Part shown: positions 28,901 through 40,900 of the stretch, piece after piece
How the letters are laid out: each line of letters begins with the position of its first letter
How positions within the stretch are numbered: the first letter of the stretch is position 1
Source of the DNA: Lanius collurio
Lineage: Eukaryota > Chordata > Aves > Passeriformes > Laniidae
Direction: 5' to 3'
NCBI GenBank assembly: GCA_020086605.1
Contig: JACBWW010000050.1
Coordinates: forward strand, 1,193,907 to 1,257,906
Length of the DNA stretch: 64,000 nt
Program-made: the position numbers and the translations under genes
The notes under the pieces: model-generated
The model's input: only the letters and a program-made list of their open reading frames with translations
Databases searched by the model: none
What the model was told of the DNA's origin: nothing

Positions 28901-31900
28901 CACTGGGCAGATGTTTTCCTTCAAAAAGGAACAGTGGTTCATAATGAATCAGAGTGTGTGTAACTGCTATTTGAGAGAGACTTGTTTGATATTTGTGATG
29001 TGTAAATGTTTCTGTTGGTGGATTTTTCTCTTACAGTGCCACCATTTGTGGAAGGTGGGGATGAGCTCTTGGACTACATTGTGATCCTCCATAACCCTTT
29101 GGAGCTGGATTGCTCAGCAAGAGGGACACCCTCACCAACTATCACGTAAGGGCACTGGTATGACAGTAGAAAAAACACAAATAAATCTGCTGGTTGGTTA
29201 GGTGAGCTTTATGAGCTACCTGTGTTAATCAGTTGGTGGTTAATGAGTAGAGGACAAACTCCTGGCTCCACTGATAACACCATCAGGCACTCACGTGGCA
29301 ACATCGAGATTTTATTTCAAAGTTGTTTGGTTTGTTGTGCCAATATCCATGTCCTGGAGATTAGGATAGAAAACAAGAGCAGACAAAGCTGTAAGTCCTT
29401 TGCTAATGCAACTTGAATGTTCCCTTTTCTTCTGCCACCCATGATTGCTTTTGCTTTGGAGGTTCTGGTGGTATGTGTTGTCACCTTTCTGACATTGTCT
29501 TTAGTGGCTGTTCCCCAGTACTCCCTTCTGATAGACCCTTCAATCCATGACACTCATGAGGGGAATACAACCTGACACCTGCAGACTTCCCTAGAAATGC
29601 AAACAGAGTTACTGACATATTCTGTTTCATAGAACTGTGCATATTTTAGGAGTGTCGTTGATCTTACTTTCACAGACATCTGAGATGGAACTTTCTTTTT
29701 GGTAGGTGGTTCAAAGATGATCAACCAGTTGGAGAGGAGGCTGACTACAAGGTCTTATTAAATGGACAGAAACTTGTAATCTCTCAAGCTGAAGTGTCAG
29801 ACAGTGGCCGCTATAAGTGTGTGGCTGCAAACAAGGCAGGAGAACATGAAAAGGAATTTGATGTTACAGTGCACGGTAGGTTACTCAAGGTGGAAGGGAA
29901 GTGGCAGGCTGTTTTTATTTCAAATCTCTGGCAAGAGGGTGCTCAAACTTTCTAGAAATGTTTGTTTGCATTAGCAGGTTGAAAAACTGGAGAGTTTAGG
30001 TGAAGTAGAATCGTAGAACGGTTTGGGTTGGACACCAGCCATGGCAGGGACACCTTCCACTAGATCTGGAAGTAGAAGTAAAGCTGCACTTCCCTCTGGG
30101 ATATAGCTTATATATATTTAAATGTACGTGTTTAAATGATGCATCGTTTTTGTCTCTGGTGCTTTTTGCAGTTCCTCCAGCCATTAAATCAGCTGGGCCT
30201 TCTGAGAGAGCAGTTGTGCTCCACAAGCCTGTGACGCTGCAGTGCATAGCCAGTGGCATCCCCAGCCCTTCCATAACCTGGTTAAAAGATGGACAGCCAG
30301 TAAATACAGCCAGGGGAAATATCAGAGTAAGCATGGTTCTTTTATGGGATCCAAACCATGGAAGGTAATTGCAGTAAGTTAGTGCTTCTTTTCCTTTTGC
30401 TTCCCTCACCCTGTGATACGAAAGTACTTAAGATCCATCCTGCAGAGTGAGGGGCTTTTTACCTGCCTAGGGTGGGGTCTCAGGTAATAGCAGTGTCTAA
30501 TAGACTGAATCTCTCTAGACACCTTGTATCAGCAGAGTCCGTGACTGGAAATTCAGAATCTGTCTCCTTCCAGTGGTGCTTTGCCCTTCAGGTCAAATAG
30601 TTATCTGCTGATTGTGAAGTGGCTCTAGCCAGTTATCCCTGTGAGGCAGGATTAGCTGAGCTGTTCTGTAATCACTGCAGCAGCTCCCTGTAATTCCCTT
30701 TTCCTGGTGAGATCTTGCTTTTCCATGAAGAGCCCTCCCTAGTGCTCGCATGTTCCGAGGGTGAGTGCTTGCAATGGCTTTGATTTCCCATGACTGGAGC
30801 AGTTCTTGGCATCTTGCCTGCAGTCTCCTCTGCCTGCCTGCCCCTCACCAGCTGGGTGTCCTCACACCTGTACAACTCTTGATGCTGCTGTCCCAGGGTC
30901 ACTGGCATCTCTGACCCAGCAGTTTCCTCTTTCCATGAGCCGGGTTGGGAGGGGATGAGCCTGGCTGTGCCCATTCACGCTCTCGCCAAGTGGCTGTGCT
31001 GGGGACAGTGGTGTCACACGAGGGCAATGGTGTCACATGAGGATAGTGGTGTCACACAGCTCCTCTCTGTGTTTGGGAACAGCTGGAGGCCTCGGGCCGT
31101 GTCCTGCAGCTTGGCAAGGCCCTGCCCGGAGACGCTGCCCGCTACACCTGCGTGGCCACCAACGCCGCGGGGGAGGCCCAGCAGCACACCCGGCTCCACG
31201 TGCACGGTAATGTGGCCAAACGGGGCTGTCCCTCAGCTCTTGCACCTGGGCTCACTTTGCTCTGGCCTTTCTCCTGGCTCTGCACATCCACCTCTTGGTT
31301 CTCTTTCTCTGTCCCAACTCCATTAGTAAGGAGTGAGGGCAGAACTGGCTTTTGTAGAGTCTGGGCTCTCACCTGTGATGCCAGAGGACACAGAAATGAA
31401 TGAATTAATGTCTTTCCAGGTACCTCTGCTGCTCAGAGGTATTCCAAAAAGTCAAACACATTCCTACTAACCCACCCCTCAGAGGGGTACTGTCTGAATC
31501 AATGTGTGATATACCACCACTGGCGTTACTAATTCCATCCAAGCTTTTTGTAATGTTGGTATGCCCTGTGACCCAGCAATGGGAAATTTTTACAGAAATA
31601 ACTTTTCTGAGAAAGAAACATTTTCTTGCGAAGGGATTTTTTCAGCCAGTTTAAAAGGAATTTTCTTTCACAGCTAAAAACAATATAAAAAGAATCAGGG
31701 AAACTTGAGAAGCTGTTGTTTGCATGTGAATTTAAAAAATGCTCTCACCATGATTTTTGTATGTTTGGCTCAGAAGTGGTCACAAAGTGTTATGCATTGC
31801 TGATGCGACCCAGTCCTCAAAGGAGATGTGGGAATCCTCAGGAGGTGCAGGATTAGACTGTGGCAATATTCTCACAGAGTATGGCCATGTTGACTTTTAT

Positions 31901-34900
31901 TGCCAAACCAAACCAGTAACTGAAAAATGTTCAACTGAAGCGAGGAGAGGTTGCAGAGTCTCCGTGGATGAGACTTAGAGAAGCCACATTCAGACTGTGA
32001 TAATTGCATCACAACTAATTTCAGTGTCAGTCCCATGCTCATAAAGATCTCCTTCGCTGTCAGTCTTCATGTTCAAACTGTCATTATTTGGTGTTTCTGT
32101 CATGTTTCAGATTTCTGAGCTTCAGGAAGGTAAAGCTGTCTACACCACTCAGTTTACCCTCACCAGGTGAAGTGAGAGGAGCTTGCCACAAGAAAGAATT
32201 GCTGTTCTATATTGTGTACCCATTACTTGCAAATCTACTTTAAGTTGCATTTTTCCTGAAAAAAGTTAAAATTAACAAAAATAATGTTTTATTCTTCTTA
32301 CCACTAATGAGATGATGTAATTAGAGAGTATTCCCATTTCATAGATGAACTTTCTGGAGAAATTCCTTGGTCATCCAGCAGTTGAAGCTTGTGCAACTCA
32401 CTCCCCAAAGTTTCTCCAAGGGTAGATGATTTGTGATTGGATGATCTGCTAGCTGGATGGCTGAATTAATGAAAACCTGCTGCCTTTGTCTTTTCCCAGA
32501 ACCACCCAGTCTGGAAAATGCAGGAAAAACATTAAATGAAACAGTGGTGGTGAATAATCCAATCCATCTTGAATGCAGAGCATCTGGGAACCCTCTGCCA
32601 GGTATCCATATGCACCTCAAGGAACATCTCATAAAGGGTTTCACTTTCCTGTGTCTTTGGAAAGTAATGGATGTGCTGAACATGGAGCTAATTGTGTGGT
32701 TTTAAACCAGCTAGAAACTGTGTGATGGGAAATGTCAATATATGGGCTGATATGGAGGAAGGATTGAGGAATTCAGTGATCCCCACTGATAAATGAGTGA
32801 AAACACATCACAAGGATAATCTATTCCCTTGTGATGCCCTGTCCACAGGCAGGAGCTCTGTTGGATTTCTGCTGAATGAGCTTTAAACACATGTACTTTT
32901 GTCTCCTGTCAGGTCAGTATTTGTTAGTGTAAGGCAGATCTAAAATACTTCATGGATTGAGTGTGCCTGTCAAGTGTGCCCGTGTCTAGGATTTTTTTAA
33001 TGTGTGGTTTTTGTTACCTGATAAGATATAAAAAGGCATGTTATTATGAGAGCAATTTGCTGTATTAATTATTGTAGAGCAAAACGGGGAATAGTTACTG
33101 AGAGCTTACATCTAATATAGCAAATTATTCTTGTGCTGATTATAGCAAAATTTTCAGAAGAAGGGTGTTACTAATTTCAGATATGCATCCAGCTTCTCCT
33201 TTTCTGCCTTTTTAAGAATTAATTCACAGTGAAGTGTTATTTTCTAGAATAATCTATACTTAACTTAAAAAAAATAAAATACTGTTATAAAACCATAAGA
33301 TTTTTATATCTTTTTTACACTCATTTAAAATATTTTTTCCTCCAAATTTTCAGTTATTTTAGAACAAACAGTTAAAATGTTGGATTTTAGGTAATTTTAT
33401 GAAATAAGAACAGTTTGGTCACCCCAGTATGATGCGATGGCACATCCTATTGTCAAGATATAACATTAGTCAGGAAAGTGAGAGCACAGCATCCCACTGT
33501 GAAAAGAGAGAAGCTGTGTGCACATCTTGTCTGTCAGTCAGGCCAGAGCACTTCGTGGGTGTGAGTCTTTCCCCAAAACCCCTTGTGTATTAGAGATAAT
33601 CATTCCATGAGTAGTAATTTCATCTGAGTAGTGAAGTGGTGCCAGCAAAGCCTCAATGACCTGTTCTCCTGATGGATGGTGCCATCTTTTGGCTGAGATG
33701 CAAAATCCACAGATTTTCTTGGTTGTCAACTTCCTATAAAATTTTCTTCTGCAGTAACATCAGTTTTCTGCTCTTTATTTTCAGTTTTTAACCTGCCAGT
33801 TGCGTTTTGATTTGGTTGCTTATGTTTTGATTCTTTGTCCCACGTTGTTCAGTTTCATGTAGTGACAATTTAGGGTAAAAAGTAAAAAAAAATTGATACA
33901 TATTATAGAATCCCTGGATGGATCCCCTGTATTATTGTATCCCTGGATGGTTTGGGTTGGAAGGGACCTCAAAGCTCATCTCTTCCCATCCCCCTGCCAT
34001 GGGCAGGGACACCTTCATATTTTTGTGTGATTTTAAACAGCTGCACTTTACCTTGGTGTAAGATAAGTAAATTTCCTATGACTTGCTTTGCGTGATAATT
34101 TTCAATTTCAGAACACTTTTCCATAAATATCTAGGGGAGATATGGATGATAGTGTCCAATTTGCTGTTGAATTCTGGAGCATAGCCAGTGTTTTGCACAT
34201 ATCTTTCAATTTCCTAGTTTTCTGTTATATTTTATTAATCACCATTAACGCTGCCATTGGCTGTTAAAGGTGGCCATTGTGTGTGAAAGCTGAGGTGGCC
34301 GTGCTGACGGCTCCGTGGTGCCCTGTTTGTTGGGGTTTTCGCTGACTTGTCCCCGTTCCTGCCCCGCAGCCATCTCGTGGTCCAAGGACGGGCGAGTGCT
34401 GGGTGACAGGGGACAGGTGCTGCACATCGAGGGCGCACAGGTGGCCGACTCCGGCCTCTACAGGTGCCTGGCTGCCAATGCTGCGGGCACAGCCGAGCTG
34501 CTCTACAGCCTCCAGGTCCATGGTGAGTGCTGAACCACAGAACTGTCACTCCTGGAGCTTGGGAAACACCTCTGACAGCATCGAGTCCAGCTGTTCCCCC
34601 AGTGCCACCAAGGCCACCACTGACCCATGTCTTCAAGTGCCACATCCACAGGGCTTTTAGATCCCCCCCAGGGATGGGGACTCCACCACTCCCCTGGGCA
34701 GCTGTGCCAGTGTCTGACTACCCTGTCCTTGGAGAAATTGGGCCTAATATCCAAATTAACCTCCCCATCCTTAGCACAACTGGAGGCTGTTTCCTCTTGC
34801 CCTGTATTGTAACACTTTGGAATAACATGTGCAAGCTCCACCTTAGCTGTCCCTCCTTTTCCAGTCTGCTTAACAGACTTGGTGTCACTCGTCATGTGAT

Positions 34901-37900
34901 CACAGAATCCCAGAATGGTTTGGGTTGGAAGGGACCTTAAAGCCCATCCAGTGCCACCCCCTACTGTGGGCTGGGACACCTTCTACTATCCCAGGTTGCT
35001 CCAAACCCCATCCAGTCTGGCCTTGGACACTTCCAGGGATCCACAACTCCTCTGGGAATTCCATTTCAGGGCCCTCACCACCCTCACAGCCAGGAATTCC
35101 TTCCCAATATCCCATCTAACCCTGCCCTCTGGCAGTGGGAAGCCATTCCCCTTTGTCCTGGCACTCCATGCTCTTCACTCTTTTGCTTTCTCAGTGACAC
35201 TAGAATAGGTGTTTTGAATGTGGAAAATGTGCCAAGGGAAGGCATTTCTTGGAAGAAAGAATTTGTGGAAGAGGTATTTTGTTTAAGGTATCAATGGAGC
35301 AATTTGGAGGGCCCTGGCAGTTGCTGGGGTTTGTTGTAGGTGACGTTGAAGCTCTCACTAGACAAAGGACACAGGTCAAATTCTCTTTCATAATCCAGGA
35401 GTTTTAAAGAAAAATGTGCTGTGTCTAGTAAGATGAAGTGGAAGTTGTGGGTGTTTGCTGACATGAGACACCTGAGCAAAAGCCAAATTGGAGCTTTTCC
35501 AGTGATTTCAGTGGCTTTTGGATGTGGCTGTAATCTAAATTCTTATCTTTGATACATGCATGTGCATGTAGCTGGTTTTCTGTGGGAGTCTTCCATGCAA
35601 AAGTGTGGCCCAAATTTGGCACAGTGTCCCCAGCTGAGATGCACACAGAGTATATAGTTCCCATTAATGTTAATTAATGACTTGGGCAGTGCATTTCCAT
35701 GGATTTAATGACCATCATGGGAAAAACTGATGGGACGAGACACAGTCAAAGGCAATTAATCCCACCCAGTGATTAATTCCCAGGAAATCCTAAGAGCTAA
35801 GGTCAAATGAAACATAACCCCTCCATACATGTGTGTCTTTTTAGGGGTGGCGGAGTTTCAGTGAACTCATCCAGAGTTTTCTAGGGAACTAAAACTTTCT
35901 AAGACACAGAGCTTCCCCTTCTGGAACAGAGTATGTGCAGTTGCAGCCACAACTAACTGCATCAAAAGAACTAATTGCATCAAACTCCTGTCCATGAACC
36001 TACTTCATTCAGCTTGTGTCCCTCTAGGCTGACAGTGGAGAGCTGCTGGAATTCATCATCCACAGGTTTATCACCCACTGTCCTTAGAGTTTATGAGTTT
36101 GAGAGGACAAAACTTGTGGGTTTTGCCCTCTTTACCAGTGGAAGCAATGACTATTTAATGGAGAGCAGGCTCAAATGCCAAGTACTGAAAGTTGTGCTGC
36201 ATTTATGGAAAGGCTGCTCTAGATTTCCGTGAGCACCTGCCTTGGTGAACTACTCGTCTTGTTCACCAGTTTCTGTTGTTAATAGTGTTATCAGATCTTT
36301 TTGGCATTAAAAATAATCCTTGATACTGCAGGCTTAACACTGAATGGAACCAGAGAGGCCAACTGAAGGAAGCAGGTGGAATTCCACTTTAGTATATTCA
36401 TCAGATTTCATTGTAGTCTCTTTTTTTCACTTGTTTCTCCCCACTACAGTTTTCTCAGGCTTTTGAGAACAATGAATGCCATTGCACTGCAATAGGAGGA
36501 ACTCTGTGTGTAGGGAAAAAATTATAAAATACGGTGCCTTTTTTCTGCCCTTACTGCTATTACTGAAATAGATGTAAGAGTGAGGAGAATCACAGAATCA
36601 TGGGATGGTTTGGGTTGGAAGTGACCTTAAAGCCTATCTGGTTCCATGGGCTGGGACACCTTCCACTAGCCCAGGTTGCTCCAAGCCCCATCCAACATGG
36701 CCTTGGACACTTTCAGAGATGGGGCAGCCACAACCTGAGTTACAGGCTCTTAGAGGTTGCTAAATTCATTAATGTATCTTATTTTCAGTGCAGAATTTAT
36801 ACATATTTTCTCCCCTCACACAGGAGATTATGTATGAGTTGCTCACACCATTCTCATCTCTTGGCAGGAGTGACTTCAAGCCTTATGTTCTCATCTGATA
36901 CTGACTTCCTAACTTAGTGATAAAATTATTAGTGGTAGGAGCAAATAGAATAGTTTTGATTCTCCTAGTACATGAAAGATCTTCCTTTTTTAGTGATTCT
37001 TGTCTCCCATTCTACCTGAGCCCTACAACATTTGCTAGACTGTGTGCCTAGAGTGTTCTAGATGTTCCATTAAAATGTTTTGTGTCATCAGACAGGCAGA
37101 TGTTTTCCAGTCTAATCTGGTAAACGTTCCCATATGCTGTGCTGAGCCAATTTATCACTCAGTGTATGGATTTGCTTTATGTGGTTTATATGGTAAACTC
37201 CTTTAATTCCTACCACTCCTAAAGCCTTTCACAAAGTCTAAAGGGAATAGTAGAAAAGTTTGAGGGGATACTTTCTGGTTTTATGCTGTGGTTCCTGGGT
37301 TTCACAGCTGTCCTCTGGGCTGTTGGCCCAGTCCCACACACCTTGCTCACAGTAGTTTCACTGCAGTTATCTGCCTGCTTGTGCAAGGGAAGAGCAGGAT
37401 CTGGCAGAGAGCAAAGACATGACAAGAGTTCAATAGGAGTAACATGAGAAAAGAGAAATAACATCCAAAACTAGACAGCCTATTTAATTTTGTTGTGATT
37501 AATACTCTTATGTAGCTGTTACAGCCCTTTTCCTGTGGGTTTTTTTTCAGTCCCTCCATCCATCTCTGGCAGCAGTGACATGGTGACAGTGGTGGTCAAT
37601 AATCCAGTGAGGCTGGAGTGTGAAGCCAGAGGCATCCCTGCCCCTATCCTGACGTGGCTGAAGGATGGGAGCCCTGTGTACAGCGTCAGCAACGGACTCC
37701 AGGTACCGGGCTCAGAGCCTGCTCCATCTGTGGTGCTCCCTGTTGTGGGAGGAGGCTTTTAAGTCAATGCAGTTTAATGGAAGAGAGTAAGTCAGAGGAT
37801 TTAGAATAAAAATATAAGGCCTTTTGCTCTGGGTTGTTTGTGTGAGTTTAGCTCCAGTAATTACTGTGTGAAGTGGAAGATAGAGATGTATTGAAATAAA

Positions 37901-40900
37901 GTGGTCCTTTCAGCTGATGTCATACTGAGTAAGTTTGCGTCAACACGTTTTCCACTTACTGGGAAGAAGAGGAAACTGGACCAAATTCTTCTGCTGAAAA
38001 GAGATCTGGAGAGCTCATTACATACAACAGTAATTCAGAAAAGAAAACCAACCTCTGATATAAGGGGATACTTCGCCAAGGTTGGTTTTCAGAAGCTGAT
38101 TTTACAATCTGAAAGGAAGGAGGAAAATTGTGTTCTGTACGAACAGCTCAGGGCACAGACAAAAGGTGTGACAGCATATTTGAAGCTGGTGGGAGGGAGG
38201 GGCGTCCAGATCCTGCAAAGTCTTGAGAATGCCAGGAGTTCCCTATGGAGTGGCATGAAGTTAGAGTTCTGCTTTTGCAAGTCTGGATTGGAAGAGAACT
38301 CTGGAAGAACGTAGGGAGCAGGGGGATGGTGGAAAGCAGTGGCAAAACAAGTGTTTCATTTTGAAATGAGCCCTAAGAGTTCCCCCTGCCTGTGTTTGAC
38401 GCTGGGGTGTGTCTGAAGGTGCTGTGCTCCCGTTGCAGGTCCTGTCTGGAGGCCGGGTGCTGGCACTGCCCAGTGCCCAGCTCAGTGACACGGGGACATA
38501 CACGTGTGTGGCAGTCAATGCTGCGGGGGAGAGCCAGAGGGACATCGACCTCCGCGTTTATGGTGAGTGACAGATGTCTTTGTTTTGGTCCTGAGAGCTG
38601 TTCTTGGAGCTTTAATTTAACACACTGGGCCCAGACCTTGAGCAGCACTGAGTAAAAGCAGTCTCAACCTGTAATGGAAGGCCAGGTGAGGAGGAGGGGT
38701 TTTATGGAAATTGATATATATATATAAAATTAGGTGTTTATGGAAATTGATATATATATATATATATATATGTATATGTATATATATATGTATATCCACC
38801 CTCATTTACTAAAGCATATAGATGCGTCCTTCTAGGTATCCTTGAAGAAATGTAACTGCAACAGTGAATTCACAAGTTTAATGCATAAAAGCCTATTTAT
38901 AAATGATAAAAGAAAATATGAGTGTGTAAAACCACGTAGATCTGCCAGGTGAGAGGTATTCTTGGGGCCAGTGCTCTGCTGTCTTTACTGCACTGGAAGG
39001 GGTCACTGGGAGTTCCCCATCCAGCTCTGCTGAGGATGAACACCATGTGAAATGAAGATGAACAATAATCTGCTGTTTGTTTTAGAAATGTTACGGTACC
39101 AGATGTGTAGAGAGGCACTTGGAATTAAGGCACCTTTGTGATTTTGCTTCTGCTTTCAGTAGGTCAGTAGTTGGACTCTGCCAGTCTCCAGCATTATGGC
39201 AATCCCAAATGGAATACCTTGCAAGGAAAGTTAGGAGTTGAAATGGGTTCTGAGCAGGGACAGCTGGCCAGGTTATTTGTTCCTGAGTTTGGCTTTTAGA
39301 ATTGCCTCCCTTGGTTAGGGTACCCCTGACTGAAGTCTTGGTGACTTTTACATCTGGAGGGGGCAGTTTGGAAATCAACTCTGCCGTGGCAAGTGAGTCC
39401 TGGGTTAACATAAGGTGGAACATTTTATTTCTAGAGCAAGGAATGTCAGCGTCTCCTTTGGAGTTTGAGGACAGGTGTGTATGTCTGTGTAATGTGACAC
39501 AGATATTTTTATTTTTCCTCTTTTATTTTCTGTAATCCCTGTCCATTTTAGCTGGAGGAAATGAAGGGAGTTAGTTAGGAGTTGTGCGTGTTTAAAATTA
39601 GTGTTGTATTAGAAGCTGGCCAGGGTTGAGCTCAGCTGCAGGACCAGCTTGAGTGAGACTGTCACCACAAAGTAATACTGCTCTTCAGATTTGCCTCACA
39701 AGGGCAATCTAATTAAGAAACCAGAGGAGGAAAATAATTTGTAGTACAGTTGGAGCTGGATTGGTTGGAAATGTGCACTGAACCAGGAGTTGGAACAAGC
39801 TCGGTTACTTACAGTTACTATGAGCATAATTAGATTAATTTTAAACCCCATTGCTTCAGAAATAAGTTCTTTAATGTCTGTCTCTGTGTCATAAACTCAG
39901 TTTCCTTTTCAGCACGTTTCAATTCATTTAGCTGAGAGGAAAAGTAATTGGTAGAAAAGTCTTTGGGAATAAATTTGTCTTCTGCAGGAATGGATCAGCT
40001 TCCAATTTTCAGTTCCACAATACTCATAAAGAGTCTGGGCCTTTGTGAGTTCTAGAAAGAAAAAAAGAGAAACAGATTTTTTTTTTTTTGCTTACTGTAT
40101 TTCTTATCCGCAGGGACCAGGCTTTTCCCTAAATTATTTCCAAACTGTGAAATCAGCAGCTCTGCTCTGTACTTCCTGGGCAAGAAACACAAAGCTTGAT
40201 TGTTCCTGGTCTTTTCAGGCCACCTCAAGAGCTGTCTTGCTGTCCCCTGAGTGCCACTTTGGGACATGTTCTGGTCTCCCATGTGTGATTAACCCAGTGT
40301 CCTTGTTCTCACAGGCAGTCCCGCTGCCTCCTTTCTCACCCCAAGGTTCTGTGCACCCAGACCCTCAATGTCTGGGGTAATGGTTTCCAGAACTAAAGGG
40401 CAAAGGGAATGTGACAACCAACGTTCTTCTATTTGGTCCTGGTCAATTTCTTGGGGAGCAGCATTTCCTCTGTGTTCTTTTTGACTCCAGCCATGAACGC
40501 TTTCCCCATGGAAAATTGCTGACTTGCTGTGTTCCAAGGTTTAGTTCTCAGTTGCCTTCTCAGTTACTTTTGTTTTTCTGATTGTGGAAACACAAAATTT
40601 AAAAATGGGTGGAAAAATGTGTTTCCTTAAATCCTGACACTGTTTAAGAACAGCTAATAGGTTTCAATTGAAGTGTCCAGTCTTTTGGGGTTTTTGATTT
40701 CTACACACAAAACTTTTCTTCCAAGAGCAGATTTTTCTGCTGTCTGATTTGGAAGTAATAGTGTATAATGAGGTTATCACTGAACTATAGGACAAATATA
40801 AATATAGTGCTCATTGCCAACAACTGCAATAATTAGGAGATCCCCCACAAACCTGATACATGAGTTAATTGTAGATTATGATTTGTTGATTAAGTCATTA

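Noticed and set aside
37901..38314. 137-codon + strand ORF in the domain-16 intron
   Set aside because: The basic, Leu/Lys-rich translation resembles no family I know, and it lies wholly between exons 16a and 16b, which splice perfectly without it. Treated as chance.
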